Counted from the first letter of the stretch, positions 1 to 11,051 are shown. The stretch: 64,000 bases of DNA from Eutreptiella sp. 'Long Island Sound 2002' (GCA_964036045.1 OZ038384.1:59307355-59371354), one strand, 5' to 3'. Notes: generated from the letters alone by a model not told the origin. Numbers and translations are program-made.

Positions 1-135
1 TGTTGTTGTATGCACCCCATCAGTCAGAAAAAAAATTGCACGCGCTGACAGCAAAAGAACAATTACACGCCCTGACAGTAAAAAACAATTTACACCACTG
101 AACAACAAAAGTGAAAAAGGTAAAAAATATTTGGG
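1..135 (+). repeat. Short tandem repeat with attacac...ctgacag units
   Basis: About three imperfect 26-bp units (from about 36, 61 and 87) follow the pattern aattRcacgcSctgacagYaaaa. The same unit recurs at 4,395-4,520 in this orientation and at 9,175-9,345 inverted, so it belongs to a dispersed element and not to a local expansion. The window starts inside it, so its left limit is unknown. Confidence 0.6.
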
Positions 136-302
136 CCACTTCTGATTTTCTCCCTTGTTGAGCACTGGGACCCCAAAGAAGACACGTGGGCCTCTTCTGA
201 TTTTCTCGCCATGCTGATTTTCCGACCATTCCCTAGCCGTGACTGTTTTTGCCCCCCACCCCCTCCACCCACCCACCCACCCAACAATCCACAAATTGAA
301 TG
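136..302. repeat. Direct duplication and C-rich stretch
   Basis: The phrase cttctgattttctc occurs at about 140 and 197, inside a roughly 55-bp direct duplication. A C-rich stretch with ccca repeats follows at 253-283. I see no coding evidence here. Confidence 0.5.
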
Positions 303-545
303 ACCCCAAACATTGAGTGACTCCAAATCCACAAAATCTTTGTGGCCCCTTGAGTTGAGGATATGGACTCCAAACCCACATATTTTTTGTGGCCCCTTGA
401 GTTGGGGATATGGACTCAAAACCCAATTTTTTTTGGCTCCTTCAGTTGGGGACGTGGACTTCAAATCCAAACATTTTTTGTGGCCCCTTGAGTTGGGGAT
501 ATGGACTCAAAACCCACAGAAATTTTGTGGCCCCTTGAGTTGGAC
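303..545 (+). repeat. Tandem repeat, about 60-bp unit, ~5 copies
   Basis: The core gtggccccttgagttggg recurs at about 340, 391, 481 and 527, with a more diverged copy near 440, separated by ggatatggactcaaaaccca-like sequence. A 103-codon frame runs through it on the plus strand, but its peptide is only the repeat translated in alternating phase, so I do not call a gene. Confidence 0.8.
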
Positions 546-649
546 CCAGAGCACCGCTCTAGGTGAAGTAACCCACTTAGCGGCAGGAGATTGGTTGTTG
601 GACAAGGACATGGTGGCTTTTTGAATCAAGAGTGTTGCCACATGGAGAT

Positions 650-1159
650 TCATGAGCTACGTGCATGGACCATCGCCCTCTTGTACATTGGGTGCTTGTC
701 TAGGTGGATGGCGGATGTGTTACAATACACCCGCTTGAAGATCGAATGAGCCTTAGAATCTTCATATTTGGGTTTGCCTCCCTCTGTGAAATTTGTTGTG
801 CACATCCCAAAGATATTCATTTTCAAGTCAGCTTGTAGCTTTGTGCAAAATTCTTGGTCATTTTTCAATTGACCATCAGCATTTTGGGTGTGTGTGTGAG
901 GCACCAAGTACCACTTGTGACGGACCCACACCGGGATAGGTGTTATTAGTGGCATCATCTGCTGTAGCAGGATTGCAGCTCTCTAGAACAGGTGCACGTT
1001 CATTAGGTGTGTTGTTGGGAAAGGACATGGTTGGCAAGGGAAGATCATCCGCCAGCACACTGCGGGGGATGGAAAGAGGGCCAATTTTTGTTGGACATGG
1101 CCCTGTCTTTTAGTCTCTACATGGTCCCTGAGCAGAGTGTGATAACCGCAAATGCTACT
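650..1159 (-). pseudogene. Family K protein, copy B (fragment)
   Basis: The minus-strand frame ends with TGA at 650-652 and is open to a TAG at 983-985. Beyond that the same frame continues to another TAG at 1,160. The part below about 930 aligns with the frame at 45,085-45,801: shared positions read PH....(N/D)A(D/S)G.L, then MC..N, then (D/K)K..(S/D).(F/I)(F/Y)KRV(Y/F)C. The third relative lies at 9,793-10,272. I do not recognise the domain. A tRNA-Trp-like sequence overlaps the far upstream end, so the true start is unknown. Presence in at least three diverged copies suggests a mobile element protein or a dispersed pseudogene family. Confidence 0.45.
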
Positions 1160-1222
1160 CTAGTGGTAGTGCATTGGACTCCACCTCAAAAGGTCATGAG
1201 TTCAATGCCCAACTAACTCACT
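1150..1222 (+). tRNA. tRNA-Trp-like pseudogene or SINE head
   Basis: The stretch resembles the middle of eukaryotic tRNA-Trp: a D-loop-like agtggtag, then an anticodon arm ttgga/ctccacc/tcaaa whose 7-base loop carries CCA at 1,181-1,183 with U33 in place, then aaggt and a B-box-like gagttcaatgcc at 1,198-1,209. A-box to B-box spacing is normal for a tRNA. The D stem, T stem and acceptor arm do not pair well, so this is a degraded copy or the head of a tRNA-derived SINE and probably not a working tRNA. Confidence 0.5.
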
Positions 1223-1904
1223 TTTATCACCTCTCCTACCCAATGCCTAGGTTTCCCCCCACATAAAGGGCGGCTGGTAGTTCTTTCTCACCATATGCTT
1301 GTCAGAACGCGAGTTGTCATAACTACTCACACCTATGCCATTTGTGCCCTCTATTGGACCATTTGTCAAAAAAAATGTCACAAACAATGTATGGGACTTG
1401 CTTCACAAAAATAAAATGGTCCTAGGCAGTTCAGCTTATCATCAGGGCCTGGGTTATCGTTGCACGGCAGCAGCAGCTACATCATGGTAGTCCGCCTCCT
1501 CACCGTTCTGACCTTCATTGTGTCCAACTCTTCTGTCAGTTCCTCTAGGAACCTTCAAGAGACCATAATGGGCTTTAAACTGTTGTCGGTGAAGGCAATG
1601 CAAAGCAGTGTGCAATTGCTAGATCCCGACAGGGTATTGGTGGCACACCACATTTTCCCATGGCACACCACACATGAGTATCCCACCCTTAAAGCGTGTT
1701 GTAGGGCGAGTCGCAAATACGTGTATGTGGTAGCGAAGGTTGCGTCATGCTGGGTTACCACCTTGTGCAGCGACCAAGAGTGGCCTACTAGATTGGTACT
1801 GTACCTGGCCATCCACAGGTCGAACCATCCACGTGTCAGGCAACCTCTCCGCCACGGGACTGCTAGCGGTGTGGCACCACCTTTTTCTTACGGTTGGGGG
1901 CAGA
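1223..1904. other. No supported feature
   Basis: A 153-codon plus-strand frame (1,460-1,921) overlaps an 85-codon minus-strand frame. Neither shows a recognisable motif or a homologous copy elsewhere in the window, so neither is called. Confidence 0.5.
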
Positions 1905-2580
1905 TAGTTGAGCGCACTTGAGAGCCCTAGACCACCGTGCTGTTTTCAGGACTCAATGCACAACCAACTTTTTTGGGCAGTCTATACTTAGCCTTTGCAT
2001 AGAGCCCTTGGTTGGAAAAGCCTCAGCAGAATGGTCTGCGAGTCGGGGCGCATCGTCGAGCATTCTTTGGAGGGCTCAAGCTCTGTGCTGCTTTGAGCAA
2101 TTCATTCAAAACGAGCTACTGTGGTTCGCCTTTACTCGGGGCTTTGCACGGAGCCTTTGGTTGATAAAGCATTAGCCAAAGTGTATGTGAGTCGGGGTGG
2201 ATAGGTGAGCACACTTTCCAAGCCCAAACCTCTATGCTATTATGAGCAATGAACAAGATCCCATGGTTGGCGTGTACTTCGAGCTTTGCACCAAGCCACA
2301 TTGTAACCTCTTCCCATACCGCTATCGGTCATGCACTTGTTGAGTAGCAGAATAGCAGAATTGTCGCTGCTATAGTCCCAAGGGCCTCTTCCGATTGTTC
2401 CAGCATATTCCGCCGCCAAAGGGTTCAATATGTCATACAGCCCTTCTTGCACTAGTCCTTGAGTCTAGGCGGATAGCCGGGCACACTTTAGAGGCCGAGA
2501 TCTTTGGGCTACTAGGTGCTATCTTTCGAAACCAAGATCCTATGGTCCTATATTCGGGGCTTTGCAGAGAGCCTTGAAGT
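1905..2580 (+). repeat. Degenerate ~150-bp tandem repeat, about 4 units
   Basis: Related phrases recur at about 1,908, 2,053, 2,206 and 2,477 (gagcacactt...agccc...tctRtgct) and near 1,995, 2,138, 2,280 and 2,560 (gctttgcaYRgagcc). Spacing is uneven (about 145, 150 and 270), so units have been lost or gained. Short frames across it change phase and carry no motif. Confidence 0.6.
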
Positions 2581-3189
2581 GATGAAAACTAAGTCTTTCT
2601 TTTGGTTGATGTGCGGTTAGAGTCATATGGAAAGACAATAGCAGGTGCCATTGCTAACAGTTGTTTTTTTGGCAGAAGAGACGCTGCTGTAGGCCCCCAT
2701 TTCATTGTTGAACAGTGGGAAAGAGTCGAAAGCAAGGATAGGGGCAGCGAAGAATAGACAGTATGGGTCCCTCACACTGAAGGAGTGACCCAACTTAATG
2801 ATGCACTTGCATCATCAGTCATTGGGGGTAACAAGGGAGGAGAGGGAAAAATTCCGATGCAGCGGTTGGGCCTCCCAGCATGTAAATTAATTTGATCCGA
2901 TTTCCTCATTAATATTTTTTGTATCCTTCTGTGATGCGTAGCGAAGCAGCTCATTAATTGATTTCACTTTTGAATTTTTTTTTGTACTTGGGTGTTTGCC
3001 CAAAATCACCCACATCTTTAATTTAAATTTCAAATTCGCCCATTAATGGGACCTGGCACTATAAACAAAATCAAGCTCAAGAAAAGAGTTCTGACAAGAC
3101 CGTGGCGAACATCATCAGTGTGTCGCCGCTGGGAAAAAAAATAGGCGTAACAAAAAAGAGGACTCAAAATCCTCGGCGGGGGTTGAATA
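2581..3189. other. No gene; contains a short dispersed repeat
   Basis: Nothing coding is supported. The segment at about 3,045-3,160 is a diverged direct copy of 3,570-3,690, both carrying an aacaaaat.a.gctcaagaaaa motif. The same motif appears at about 44,986 inside another element. Confidence 0.5.
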
Positions 3190-3560
3190 ATCCGCACAAT
3201 GTGATTAGCATTCACCACCATGCTCAACATATGGCACAAAGCCTTTTGGCATTGGGGTGAAAGAGACATTAGCGAGAGAACCACCATGGTCGACCACTTG
3301 CACTATAAGGTTCAAGCTTTGAAAACCTTGGAAACCTAAGACTTTGTGCTCGGTGGCCACTTTGAGGGCCCCGAGGCTTTTCAAAAAAAGGCGCATGTAT
3401 GAAGTTGAGCTCATGGGGTCCTAGACCCAAAATGGCGAAAGAACGCAATGGCTAGTGACAATCCAAGGCAGAAACAAACCAATGTAGCCCCTTTTCCGGA
3501 TGATTGTTGACTGCAAAAGTGTGGCAGCGGCACCAAGCCAACATTAGTGCCAACTAATAT
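3190..3560 (-). pseudogene. Family Q protein, copy 1 (decayed)
   Basis: Read on the minus strand in shifting frames, this aligns with 10,739-11,051. Matching landmarks include LVC...GLS, then LGF..GFQSL, then a (V/E)(D/E)H.GS block, a P.P.GFV block and a .V...(R)(V/I)IQ block. The DNA itself is alignable (for example 3,455-3,540 against 11,010-11,095). At least two frame changes and two in-frame TGA codons break it. I do not recognise the family. Confidence 0.5.
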
Positions 3561-3969
3561 GACATAATATTGATGGGACTTGGACGGAAACAAAATGAGG
3601 CTCAAGAAAACAGTCCTCACACAGCCATGGCCAACATTAGTTTGTTCGCACTTGGAACAAAACCGCCTGTAAAAAAAACGAGACTGTGGCATGGAATTTT
3701 TTTCTGAAAATGGGGAAAGATCTTGTGTTTCCACATCACTGTAAGTGCACAGCAAGCAAAAGGAAGGTCTGTTTGGGGCCTAGGACCACTGCAAGAGAGG
3801 TGATAAATTTCACTACACTGGGGTTGGAACCAATGACCACATAATGTGGATCCCGGTGCACTACTACTGGAGCTGCCACTCCACTGTAACCGCTCAGCAA
3901 CCAAAAGGAAGGTGTGTTTGGGGCCTGAAACCAAGATCCAGGTCACCTTTGGTTTAAATGCACCAAGCA

Positions 3970-4102
3970 AACTTACCATACCACAAGCAGGCTCAGTGTG
4001 GGTAGGGCTGATAACCCTGTCCAGTTTCAGAAGTTAAGCCTTGATGGAGTCAAGCCTCGATGGAGCAGACTAGTACTAAGGTGGCAGACCACTTGGGGCA
4101 GT
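3970..4102 (+). rRNA. 5S rRNA-like sequence (pseudogene or 5S-derived SINE)
   Basis: Hallmarks of the 3' half of eukaryotic 5S rRNA are present: GAAGTTAAGC at 4,030-4,039 (box A region) and AGTACTAAGGTGG followed by GACCACTTGGG at 4,072-4,097. An upstream accatacca (about 3,971-3,980) matches the usual 5' helix region. Between the two hallmark blocks the phrase ttgatggag/tcgatggag occurs twice, so this copy carries a duplication of about 16 bases. The 5' half is also longer than normal. No partner copy or array is visible, so it is probably not functional. Confidence 0.6.
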
Positions 4103-4261
4103 TTACAAAAAAAATTGCTGCCAAAAATGAATTAATTCTGACGCCCAAACAACAAAAAAGCAGCATACAAAAACAAAAAAGTGCAAAAAATTAATGTCAG
4201 CCATTTCAAAAACAATGAATAAATAAATTTTAAATTCGCCCGGTATATTATGCCATGCTGT
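4103..4261. other. A-rich spacer
   Basis: A-rich sequence downstream of the 5S-like unit, with runs of seven or eight A. No coding evidence. Confidence 0.5.
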
Positions 4262-4535
4262 GTTCTATTAGCCAAGTCCCAACTGATAGTCCCAACACAG
4301 CGTATTTGGTGCTTTGTGGACTCAGCATCCCATGATTAAGGTCGCTATGGAGTGCTGTATGGAACCAGCAAGTGTACATATTGCAAAATAGAACAATTTT
4401 TTTGTAAAACAATTACACCCATTGACAGTAAACCAAAATTACACACGCTGATGATAAAAGAAATCCAATTTTTTTTGAAAGACACAACAACAAAAAACAA
4501 TTACACGTGCTAACAGTACGAAAACCTCTCCGTTG
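4262..4535 (+). repeat. Left inverted arm of a candidate 5.3-kb element
   Basis: This aligns with the reverse complement of 9,165-9,625. Shared landmarks, in order, are agtccca, acacag.gtattt.gtgctttg, tggactc.gc, tggaacca, tgtacatattgca and then attacac units. The two arms point inward at each other. A third partial copy of the attacac part begins the window. Confidence 0.6.
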
Positions 4536-4826
4536 TTGAGAGCCTTGTCGCAGAACAGGATTTGACCCATCAGGAACGGATTGCACGTTGGCATATTTGT
4601 AGCTTTTTATCTTATTCAACCCAAATAGATGTGCAGTTTAAAGTTGAGTGTTCTTGGTTGTTACCTCCAAGAAGATGTTTGAATGGGAATTGGTTTGGTG
4701 TTCCTCTTGTTCCAGGGCTTCTTTGACCTGTGATTCTGCTTAAGCAAGCTGAGGCAGACTTTGCATCGATGAAGTTGCATGCATTTGGATGTGCGGGCTG
4801 CAGGTGTCATTTCCTTTTGTATGGAT

Positions 4827-5110
4827 AACCCCCCCCCCCCCGCCGCCCTTGTCCCCCCCCCCCCCCTCTTGATCAGTCACCAGGAGGTTGGGGGAACCGT
4901 CACCTTGATATTTTCGTCTCTTTTCATGGGGGAACAAGAGCGGGAAGTTGTACGTCAGGGAAACCGACAGAAGTGAGTGAAGGGATGCACTCACTTTTAC
5001 AATATTACGATTCAGTAATGATAATGATAATGATAATGATAATGATAATGATAATGATAATGATAATGATAATGATAATGATAATGATAATGATAATGAT
5101 ATGATATGAT
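4827..5110. repeat. C tracts and (AATGAT)n microsatellite
   Basis: Two long C tracts lie at about 4,829-4,866. A hexanucleotide aatgat array runs from about 5,016 to 5,110, roughly 15 units with almost no interruptions. Its minus-strand translation gives a Ser-Leu repeat that should not be read as protein. Confidence 0.95.
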
Positions 5111-7219
5111 ACGTCATATTCCTGAGAAGAAATGGCTACCAAAGGGACTGCATGCCCCAGCTAAACCCTGCCAAGCCCCTCGCCAAGTCTGTGCGAACCC
5201 CACAGCCAGGGTGTCAGCCAAACCTCTGACCAAACTTGTGGCAGGCGAGCCCATTCCACGGCCGCTGTGGAGCATGCTCAGCTCTTCAAGGTGAAGTATT
5301 CCGCACAGCAAAAGTCACACATGGAACTATGCTCCATAGACGGAACCCACATCACAACATACCGTTTCACACTCATGTGTGCATCCTAGTCTCGTGCATT
5401 GTGCATATCTTTGTGTGTGCCACGTGTCTGTTGATTAGTCCAGGGGGGGGGGAGGGGGGCATCACTCTTAGCATGTTCCTCAGGGGGTGTAGGGACCATT
5501 TCAAGCCAGCCCAACAATTGATCATGCACTCACAAACAGGCACGCCATCTGTCCGTTCCGGTGCTTTCTGCTTTTAACTGTTGCTAGCGGGTCCTGAACA
5601 GCAGCTCTCAGGCCATGTCTGCGCAACCCTGCTGGTCGCTGTAGAGCAGCGGATTTGTGCTTGTTTGCCGATTCATTGGTCTCAGCAATTTGCGGTATTG
5701 TGAGGATGATGTTGGCAGTGATATCCGTCTCAGCTTCAGATAAAGCGACGACAGTTGTCACCCTCCGGAATCTCTCCGGGAACTCTCACAGCTTTCGGCC
5801 TTGACTAGCCCTGGGCGGGCACCAAACCCCATGCCAACGGAGCTGATCTGAAAGTCGCCACTTCGAAAATGATGGCACGGTACCCCAAGCCCAGGGATGG
5901 GATGAAGTACGGTGCACAGGGTGGGCATTGAATGATGTGGGGCTCAGGTTGGGATTGTGGACACAACAAGTAAGACCCTTTTGGAGAGGAGCACAAGACA
6001 GCGTGTTCTTGGGAAGGGATGCAAGATGTGGCACAGTGAATTGTGCAGTGGCTGTACACACCTGCTTCATGCAGCCCCTCTCTGGATACCGATAACAACG
6101 GTGGTGCATGACCACATCCACAGGACTGATGATTATATAGGGTTGGTTACATTGGCAGTTTGCGCAGGAGTGGTCCCTGCCAGCAAACGGGCCAAAGCAG
6201 CCTCCAAATAGCTTAAATGTGCAATGTTGTTTCCCATTGTTCCCTTTGGTTAAGACGACATGCGAATTAGACGACAAAACAAACATTTTGTGAACCAAAG
6301 TTGCTGGGCTAGTGTACCAGTAGATTGGCCAATTGCGCTGAAGGCAAAAGGAAAAAGTCTGTATTAGACACCCTTTTTTAGACCATCATTTGGACTATGG
6401 GGCAGCAGTATTCCGGTGCAGTGCGTGCGCGGTTCTTGCACTTCCATTCCAACAGTAGGGTATTGTGGGGAAGCAAATGGCTAGAAGTCATAATTCTTCG
6501 TGATTATTGTCGGGTTCAAGGGTGTTGCTGTATACGATGCTAGTACCCCTGGCAGCTGGGCCTCTGTTGCGCGCAACCTGTTGTGTCACTTCTGAGTTGG
6601 GCTTTGGGGACATACGGAGCAGCATTCGCAAGCGATGAATCATCTGTTTCGTGATGTAGGTCAACACCTAAAATGGAAAAAGGACAGCGAGGGTCTGAAG
6701 GATGAGAACTTGGAAGACTCCACTTGCACCTCGGAGCGACGGCACTGTGGAGTGAGGGGCTGTTGTTGATAAAATAATGAACTGATGGGGCATTGACTGA
6801 CACAAGGGCTTTGCCTTTCGTCCGCAACGGATGCCTCGCTGTTGTTTTGCGACCTCCCAGAGGCCCCTCCACAAAAACACCTGCCCACCAGACGCATCCG
6901 TGGTCACTACCAGAGCCACCAAAGAAAACTGCAAGCATTGGGCAACCTTTTCACAGTACAGGACAGTCCTTTCACCGCACCGGACAATCTGAGATAACAT
7001 GGCTGCTGCATAGGCCTACCTTTGTCCACCAGCAAATATTCGCGAACTGCTGTGGACAGTCTCTGAAATTGTGTAGACTCCATGTATGTATGCTTCCATG
7101 TGTCTTTGTGTGTGCGCGCGTGAGTGCCCGATGTCTGTGCATCCCTCCATGTGATCACAGGATCTGCCAGATCTCAAGATACGTGGCTGACATGTCATTT
7201 CCCTTTTCTCACAAACGAC
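5111..7219. other. No supported gene
   Basis: Overlapping frames of 80-170 codons occur on both strands (for example 5,786-6,298 minus and 6,793-7,311 plus), none with a motif or a second copy. I see no RNA gene or ordered repeat here. Confidence 0.5.
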
Positions 7220-8050
7220 TTAGCAGCATGAAAGGATGCTTGCGTGGGCCCAGCACGAAGGATGGTGGGGAAGAACCCTCTTGTGTGACGTGCACCATCC
7301 CGTACCAATAGAAACACCAGAGCAGTTGTTCACACCTGTACACATGCAGACCAATGGGCACAATCCCAAGGAGATCACATGAGATCCATCTGCAACAATC
7401 CCCGATGGCTCTACAGGTGCTGACACAGACAAATCGCCAACCACAGACATTGGTATGAGACATACTTTGCTGCCACTTTGCAACAGTGACCAGTATTTTG
7501 TAGGCAGAGGCTGATTCATCCAGGCCGAGGGAATACCAATGGAACAGGTGCCCCCGGTAGTGACTTCGTACAAATCCATCACATGACAGTGATAGCGCTC
7601 ATCCCACTGAAAGACAATGGTACAATACGACGGCATGTGTCCATTGGGCAGCAAGGCAGGCTCGCGGGAAGAATCCCTATGTATGTGCACTGGTTCAATC
7701 CGTGTATGCGCTGCAAAAAGAAACTGCTGCAAAAAAGAAATGCGTCGCATGAGAAGTAGACAGGTACTCAGCATTGCGGATACGAGAGACATGCATGCCT
7801 TCCTTCCGAACCCGGAACGCTCTCCAAGGGGGTTCAGGCTAAGATGCTGCTGTACCTGACGATGCGGCAAGAGACTACCAAGAGTTAGACCAGGCACAAA
7901 TGTCCCGGCAGCAGCAGCCCAAAGCACGCTGGGGACCAAACCACTGCTATGCGGACCGACTTCAACCATACCACAACACTCCGCCCTACCGTGAGCAGGT
8001 GCATGACCAATGACACATATCCAAGCCGCCACTGAGGCCCTGAATGACAT
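7220..8050 (-). CDS. Hypothetical frame, 276 codons
   Basis: One of the two longest frames free of all stop codons in the window, with an ATG at 8,048-8,050 and a TAA at its end. The peptide is rich in Cys, His, Ser and hydrophobic residues and has several possible membrane-like stretches. I recognise no domain. It sits between the inverted arms at 4.3 and 9.6 kb, so it may be cargo of that candidate element. A frame of this length can occur by chance in 64 kb of repeat-rich DNA, hence the low confidence. Confidence 0.25.
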   Translation of the reverse strand: MSFRASVAAWICVIGHAPAHGRAECCGMVEVGPHSSGLVPSVLWAAAAGTFVPGLTLGSLLPHRQVQQHLSLNPLGERSGFGRKACMSLVSAMLSTCLLLMRRISFLQQFLFAAHTRIEPVHIHRDSSREPALLPNGHMPSYCTIVFQWDERYHCHVMDLYEVTTGGTCSIGIPSAWMNQPLPTKYWSLLQSGSKVCLIPMSVVGDLSVSAPVEPSGIVADGSHVISLGLCPLVCMCTGVNNCSGVSIGTGWCTSHKRVLPHHPSCWAHASILSCC

Positions 8051-9164
8051 TCGACGCTGAGTTACAGCGACAATGTGCTTTGCAAGCTGTCAGGCGTGTT
8101 CAGGCTGCCGATGCACCATCACACCACGTGCCCACCATTCAGGTGTGCAGGCGCGCATGCAGGAGGGTGGGGTGCACATAACATGCACGAGTTCACTTAC
8201 GACAGGCGCTCGGCCTTTAGATTGCAAAGGCTACGGTTGTGATTGGCAGCCATTGGCAGAGCAGGCACAATGCATGTCGTGCTCTCTGCGCACAAGGGAG
8301 CATCTGAAAACTTGGACATGGCAAAGGCCTGGGGACATCGACCGTGATGACGTGGTGGACTGTCTGGAACTGCACATTGGACCGCAAAGGCCTTTGGAGG
8401 CCTCCGCATAAACTGTAGGCTGTGGTAAAAGATCTGCTCCCGATGCTAAACCACCGGTCCAACCCAAAATCTTTCACACAACCACTGAAGAAATGCAGGA
8501 ATTCAAGCGGAGACACAACACGTCAATACAACACGGGAAACTGCAAAAACGCCTGGCCAAGACGTCTCATCGCGACTTGAACTCTGCTGGAACTGTGGTG
8601 AACCAGGCGCAGTGATGGTATGGGAGATAAGGCAAAGATGTTGAGGAACATGGATGGTGATGAAAGGCGAAGGCCTTGCAGACCTGCACTGATACGCACG
8701 ACAAAGCCGCGAGAATCTCTGCGGAGGCGCGTGGTATTGGCGCGGCTGCAGCAGCATAGGTTGATGCAGAAGGGTCTGACAAGCAGGCCGCAGTGGCAGG
8801 CGTGGCACTATGTACAGAATGGTAGCAGCCGGCGGAACTGGATGCCATCTCGCCCTCGGAGGTTGCACTGTACACAAAGGATGCAGTGCAAAATTCAGCA
8901 TACAGGACTTGGTAGTTGAGCCCGATTGAGGGTGAGTGCATAGACTTGCTTTAGGGGAGAAAATGGAAAGAAGGGAGGGGAGTGGAGGGGATGGGAGGGG
9001 AGACCGTTCAAGCAGGGAATTCAGAGCTTTGGCAAAAGGTCACCGTTCCGGGGTGGGTGTCTCATATATCAGCAGTTGGTGGGGAAATCTTTGTTGCCAA
9101 TGCTGCTGCCATTATTGGGCTAGTTTCTAGACGAGGGGTGGAGATGGTGAAAAATGTAACTTGT
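8051..9164. other. No supported gene; purine-rich tract
   Basis: A G/A-rich stretch of repeated gggagggga-like words lies at about 8,948-9,006. Frames of 100-130 codons overlap on both strands without motifs. Confidence 0.5.
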
Positions 9165-9625
9165 GCACAAAAAACCGTAAGTTCGTGTAATGTTTCTGTT
9201 GCGTGAAAGTCGTGTAATTTTTTTTCAGCAGTAGGTCGCGTAATTGTACAAAAAAATCGGACCACTGAAAAAAAATCACCGGTGCGTGTAATTTTGTTGT
9301 TGCGGTAACATCGTGTGATTTTTTTTGCTGTAAAGAAGAGGATTTTTTTCCCGCAATAATGCCACTTTTGCAAAATGTATGCAATATGTACAATTGTTGG
9401 TTCCGTACGGGACCCCGTAGCAACTGTGGGGGAGCATCTGCGCCGCGCTCTACTTTTCCAACGTGTTTACCCGTAAGGGGCGGGCTCTGACACACCTCCC
9501 AAAATGCCCCCTAAGGCGCCGCGTCAGGTGCTGACGCTTTAACGATGGGTCGCCGAGTCCACAAAGCACAAAATACTCTGTGTGGCGACCGATACATTGG
9601 GACTCGGCCAATACAAGAATATGGT
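9165..9625 (-). repeat. Right inverted arm with attacac units
   Basis: Reverse-complement partner of 4,262-4,535. On the minus strand it reads, outward to inward, the gtattt.gtgctttg block, the tgtacatattgca block and then several attacacg units separated by poly-A runs (9,345 down to 9,175). It is longer than the left arm, so either it has expanded or the left arm has been trimmed. Confidence 0.6.
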
Positions 9626-9792
9626 CTGATGGAGGCTAGCTACCAAGGAGCTCGAGTGGTAGGTAGCTTACACACTCCACCAAGAAGAGGCAACTTATAC
9701 ACTGCTACAAGCAGTGGCACATAAAAAGCACGTTTATAGACAGTACCTTTGGTACACCAAATAGGTGGAGGAAATACAGGGGCGGAACAAGC

Positions 9793-10272
9793 CTACGGAG
9801 CGAGCACCCGCGACAAGTAGTTGCAAAATGCACGTTTGTAGATGAGGTCGGTCTTAGAATCGGAGGACTTCGGCTTTGCACCAAGACTAGTGTTCCGCTC
9901 ACAAGCCTCGCACACATGAGCTTTCAGCTACTTTTGACAAGTCATGGATGAATAGCTGAACACGCTCTAGGGAACGCTTCCCGTGCGCCGTAGGCACCGT
10001 AGGGAAAGGGTGATTAGCTTTAGTGTACACTGTCCAAGAAAATGACCCCATGGACCATACGGCTTGTGCTTGACGTTGTGCTTGTTGATGAAATGCTGGG
10101 TGTGAACCACATCATGGACCATCCAATGGAGTCGTAGGATGCGCTCCTCCCAGTTCATCCCCAACTTGGTGCACGGCTCACGGCACATAGCCTAAGTGTA
10201 CAATTGGGTAAAAATATGCTCTCTACGGCCTCGAATGAAAGAGTGCCCATCACAGATCAATATCATACGGAA
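9793..10272 (-). pseudogene. Family K protein, copy C
   Basis: Bounded upstream by TGA at 10,273-10,275, this frame contains TAG at 10,192, 9,967 and 9,928 and a further TAG at 9,793-9,795, but no TGA. The C-terminal block (C..C.RN, then a K.SDSKTDLIYKRAFCN-type ending) aligns with 45,085-45,801 and with copy B. The upstream half is hydrophilic with several Trp and His residues. Either it is a decayed copy with stops, or TAG is a sense codon here. Function unknown. Confidence 0.45.
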
Positions 10273-10322
10273 TCAAATGCACCATTTGTGAAAGATAGAG
10301 GCCCAAAAGGGGGAATACACAA

Positions 10323-11051
10323 TCAAATAGGAGAAAAAAGTGGTGAGGGGGAACGGTATGTAACGAATGTGTGTATGTATGCGGCACTATTCCGCCTGTA
10401 TTCTGGTACGATTACCCAAACTGCGCGCCGCAGGCGCCGCACGGAAAGCGTTCCCCTAGCTCGCGAAATGTATTTTTGGGGTAGCCCGCACTTGGCGCCA
10501 CTCTCCAAAGATGAGGACCTTCCGACGGGTATCCTGGGGAAGGGCCATGGAAGGTTGCCCGTCAGACTCTGAGCCTTTTGTGCTTCACTCAGAGGAGGCA
10601 CCCTTGCCTTTGAGCGGGGTGGGGGTGGCCTGGACACTCTCCTAGGTCTCGGAAAGTGCACCTTGACTTGGGTGCTAGGGGGTGAAGTAGGAGGGCAAGG
10701 AAGCTCAATCACCCCTTCCAAATCATCACCTTGCACTTGAATGACCCGCATAGAGCGATCGGCAGTAACGATGCTCAATGCATGCCCCACAAAACCTAAA
10801 GGCAGTGGGTTGAGGCGAACATCCAAAAAGGAACCCTGGTGTTCAACCCGTTAGTTTGTGATGTCTAGGCTCTGAAAACCACAAGACCGTCCGTCCTTTG
10901 GGAATCCCAAGGCCCGGTGTTGGGTGGTAAAGCCGCTAAGAAAGGGCGGATCAAAGCAATGGATCTCAAGGGTTCTCAACCCCATAAAACGGGACTGTCC
11001 AACTGAAAATGACAATCCATGCCACAAACAAACTAATGCAACCCCTGCTTG
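10323..11051 (-). CDS. Family Q protein, copy 2
   Basis: The frame lies between TGA codons at 11,052-11,054 and 10,323-10,325 and has one internal TAA at 10,851-10,853. The N-terminal half aligns with the decayed copy at 3,190-3,560. At the TAA the other copy has CAA (Gln), while neighbouring differences are mostly synonymous or conservative. The C-terminal half is Pro/Ser/Arg-rich and has no counterpart in copy 1. I do not recognise the family. It could be a transposon-encoded protein, since two copies occur within 8 kb beside repeats. Confidence refers to this being coding-derived sequence. Confidence 0.4.

Larger units (their letters stand above)
4262..9625. mobile_element. Candidate element bounded by inverted arms
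   Basis: The inverted arms at 4,262-4,535 and 9,165-9,625 could be the ends of one 5.3-kb element. No target-site duplication was found and no transposase was recognised between them, so two independent insertions in opposite orientation are equally possible. Confidence 0.3.

Noticed and set aside
4740-5117. Frame with a long Ser-Leu repeat
   Set aside because: Translation of the aatgat microsatellite.
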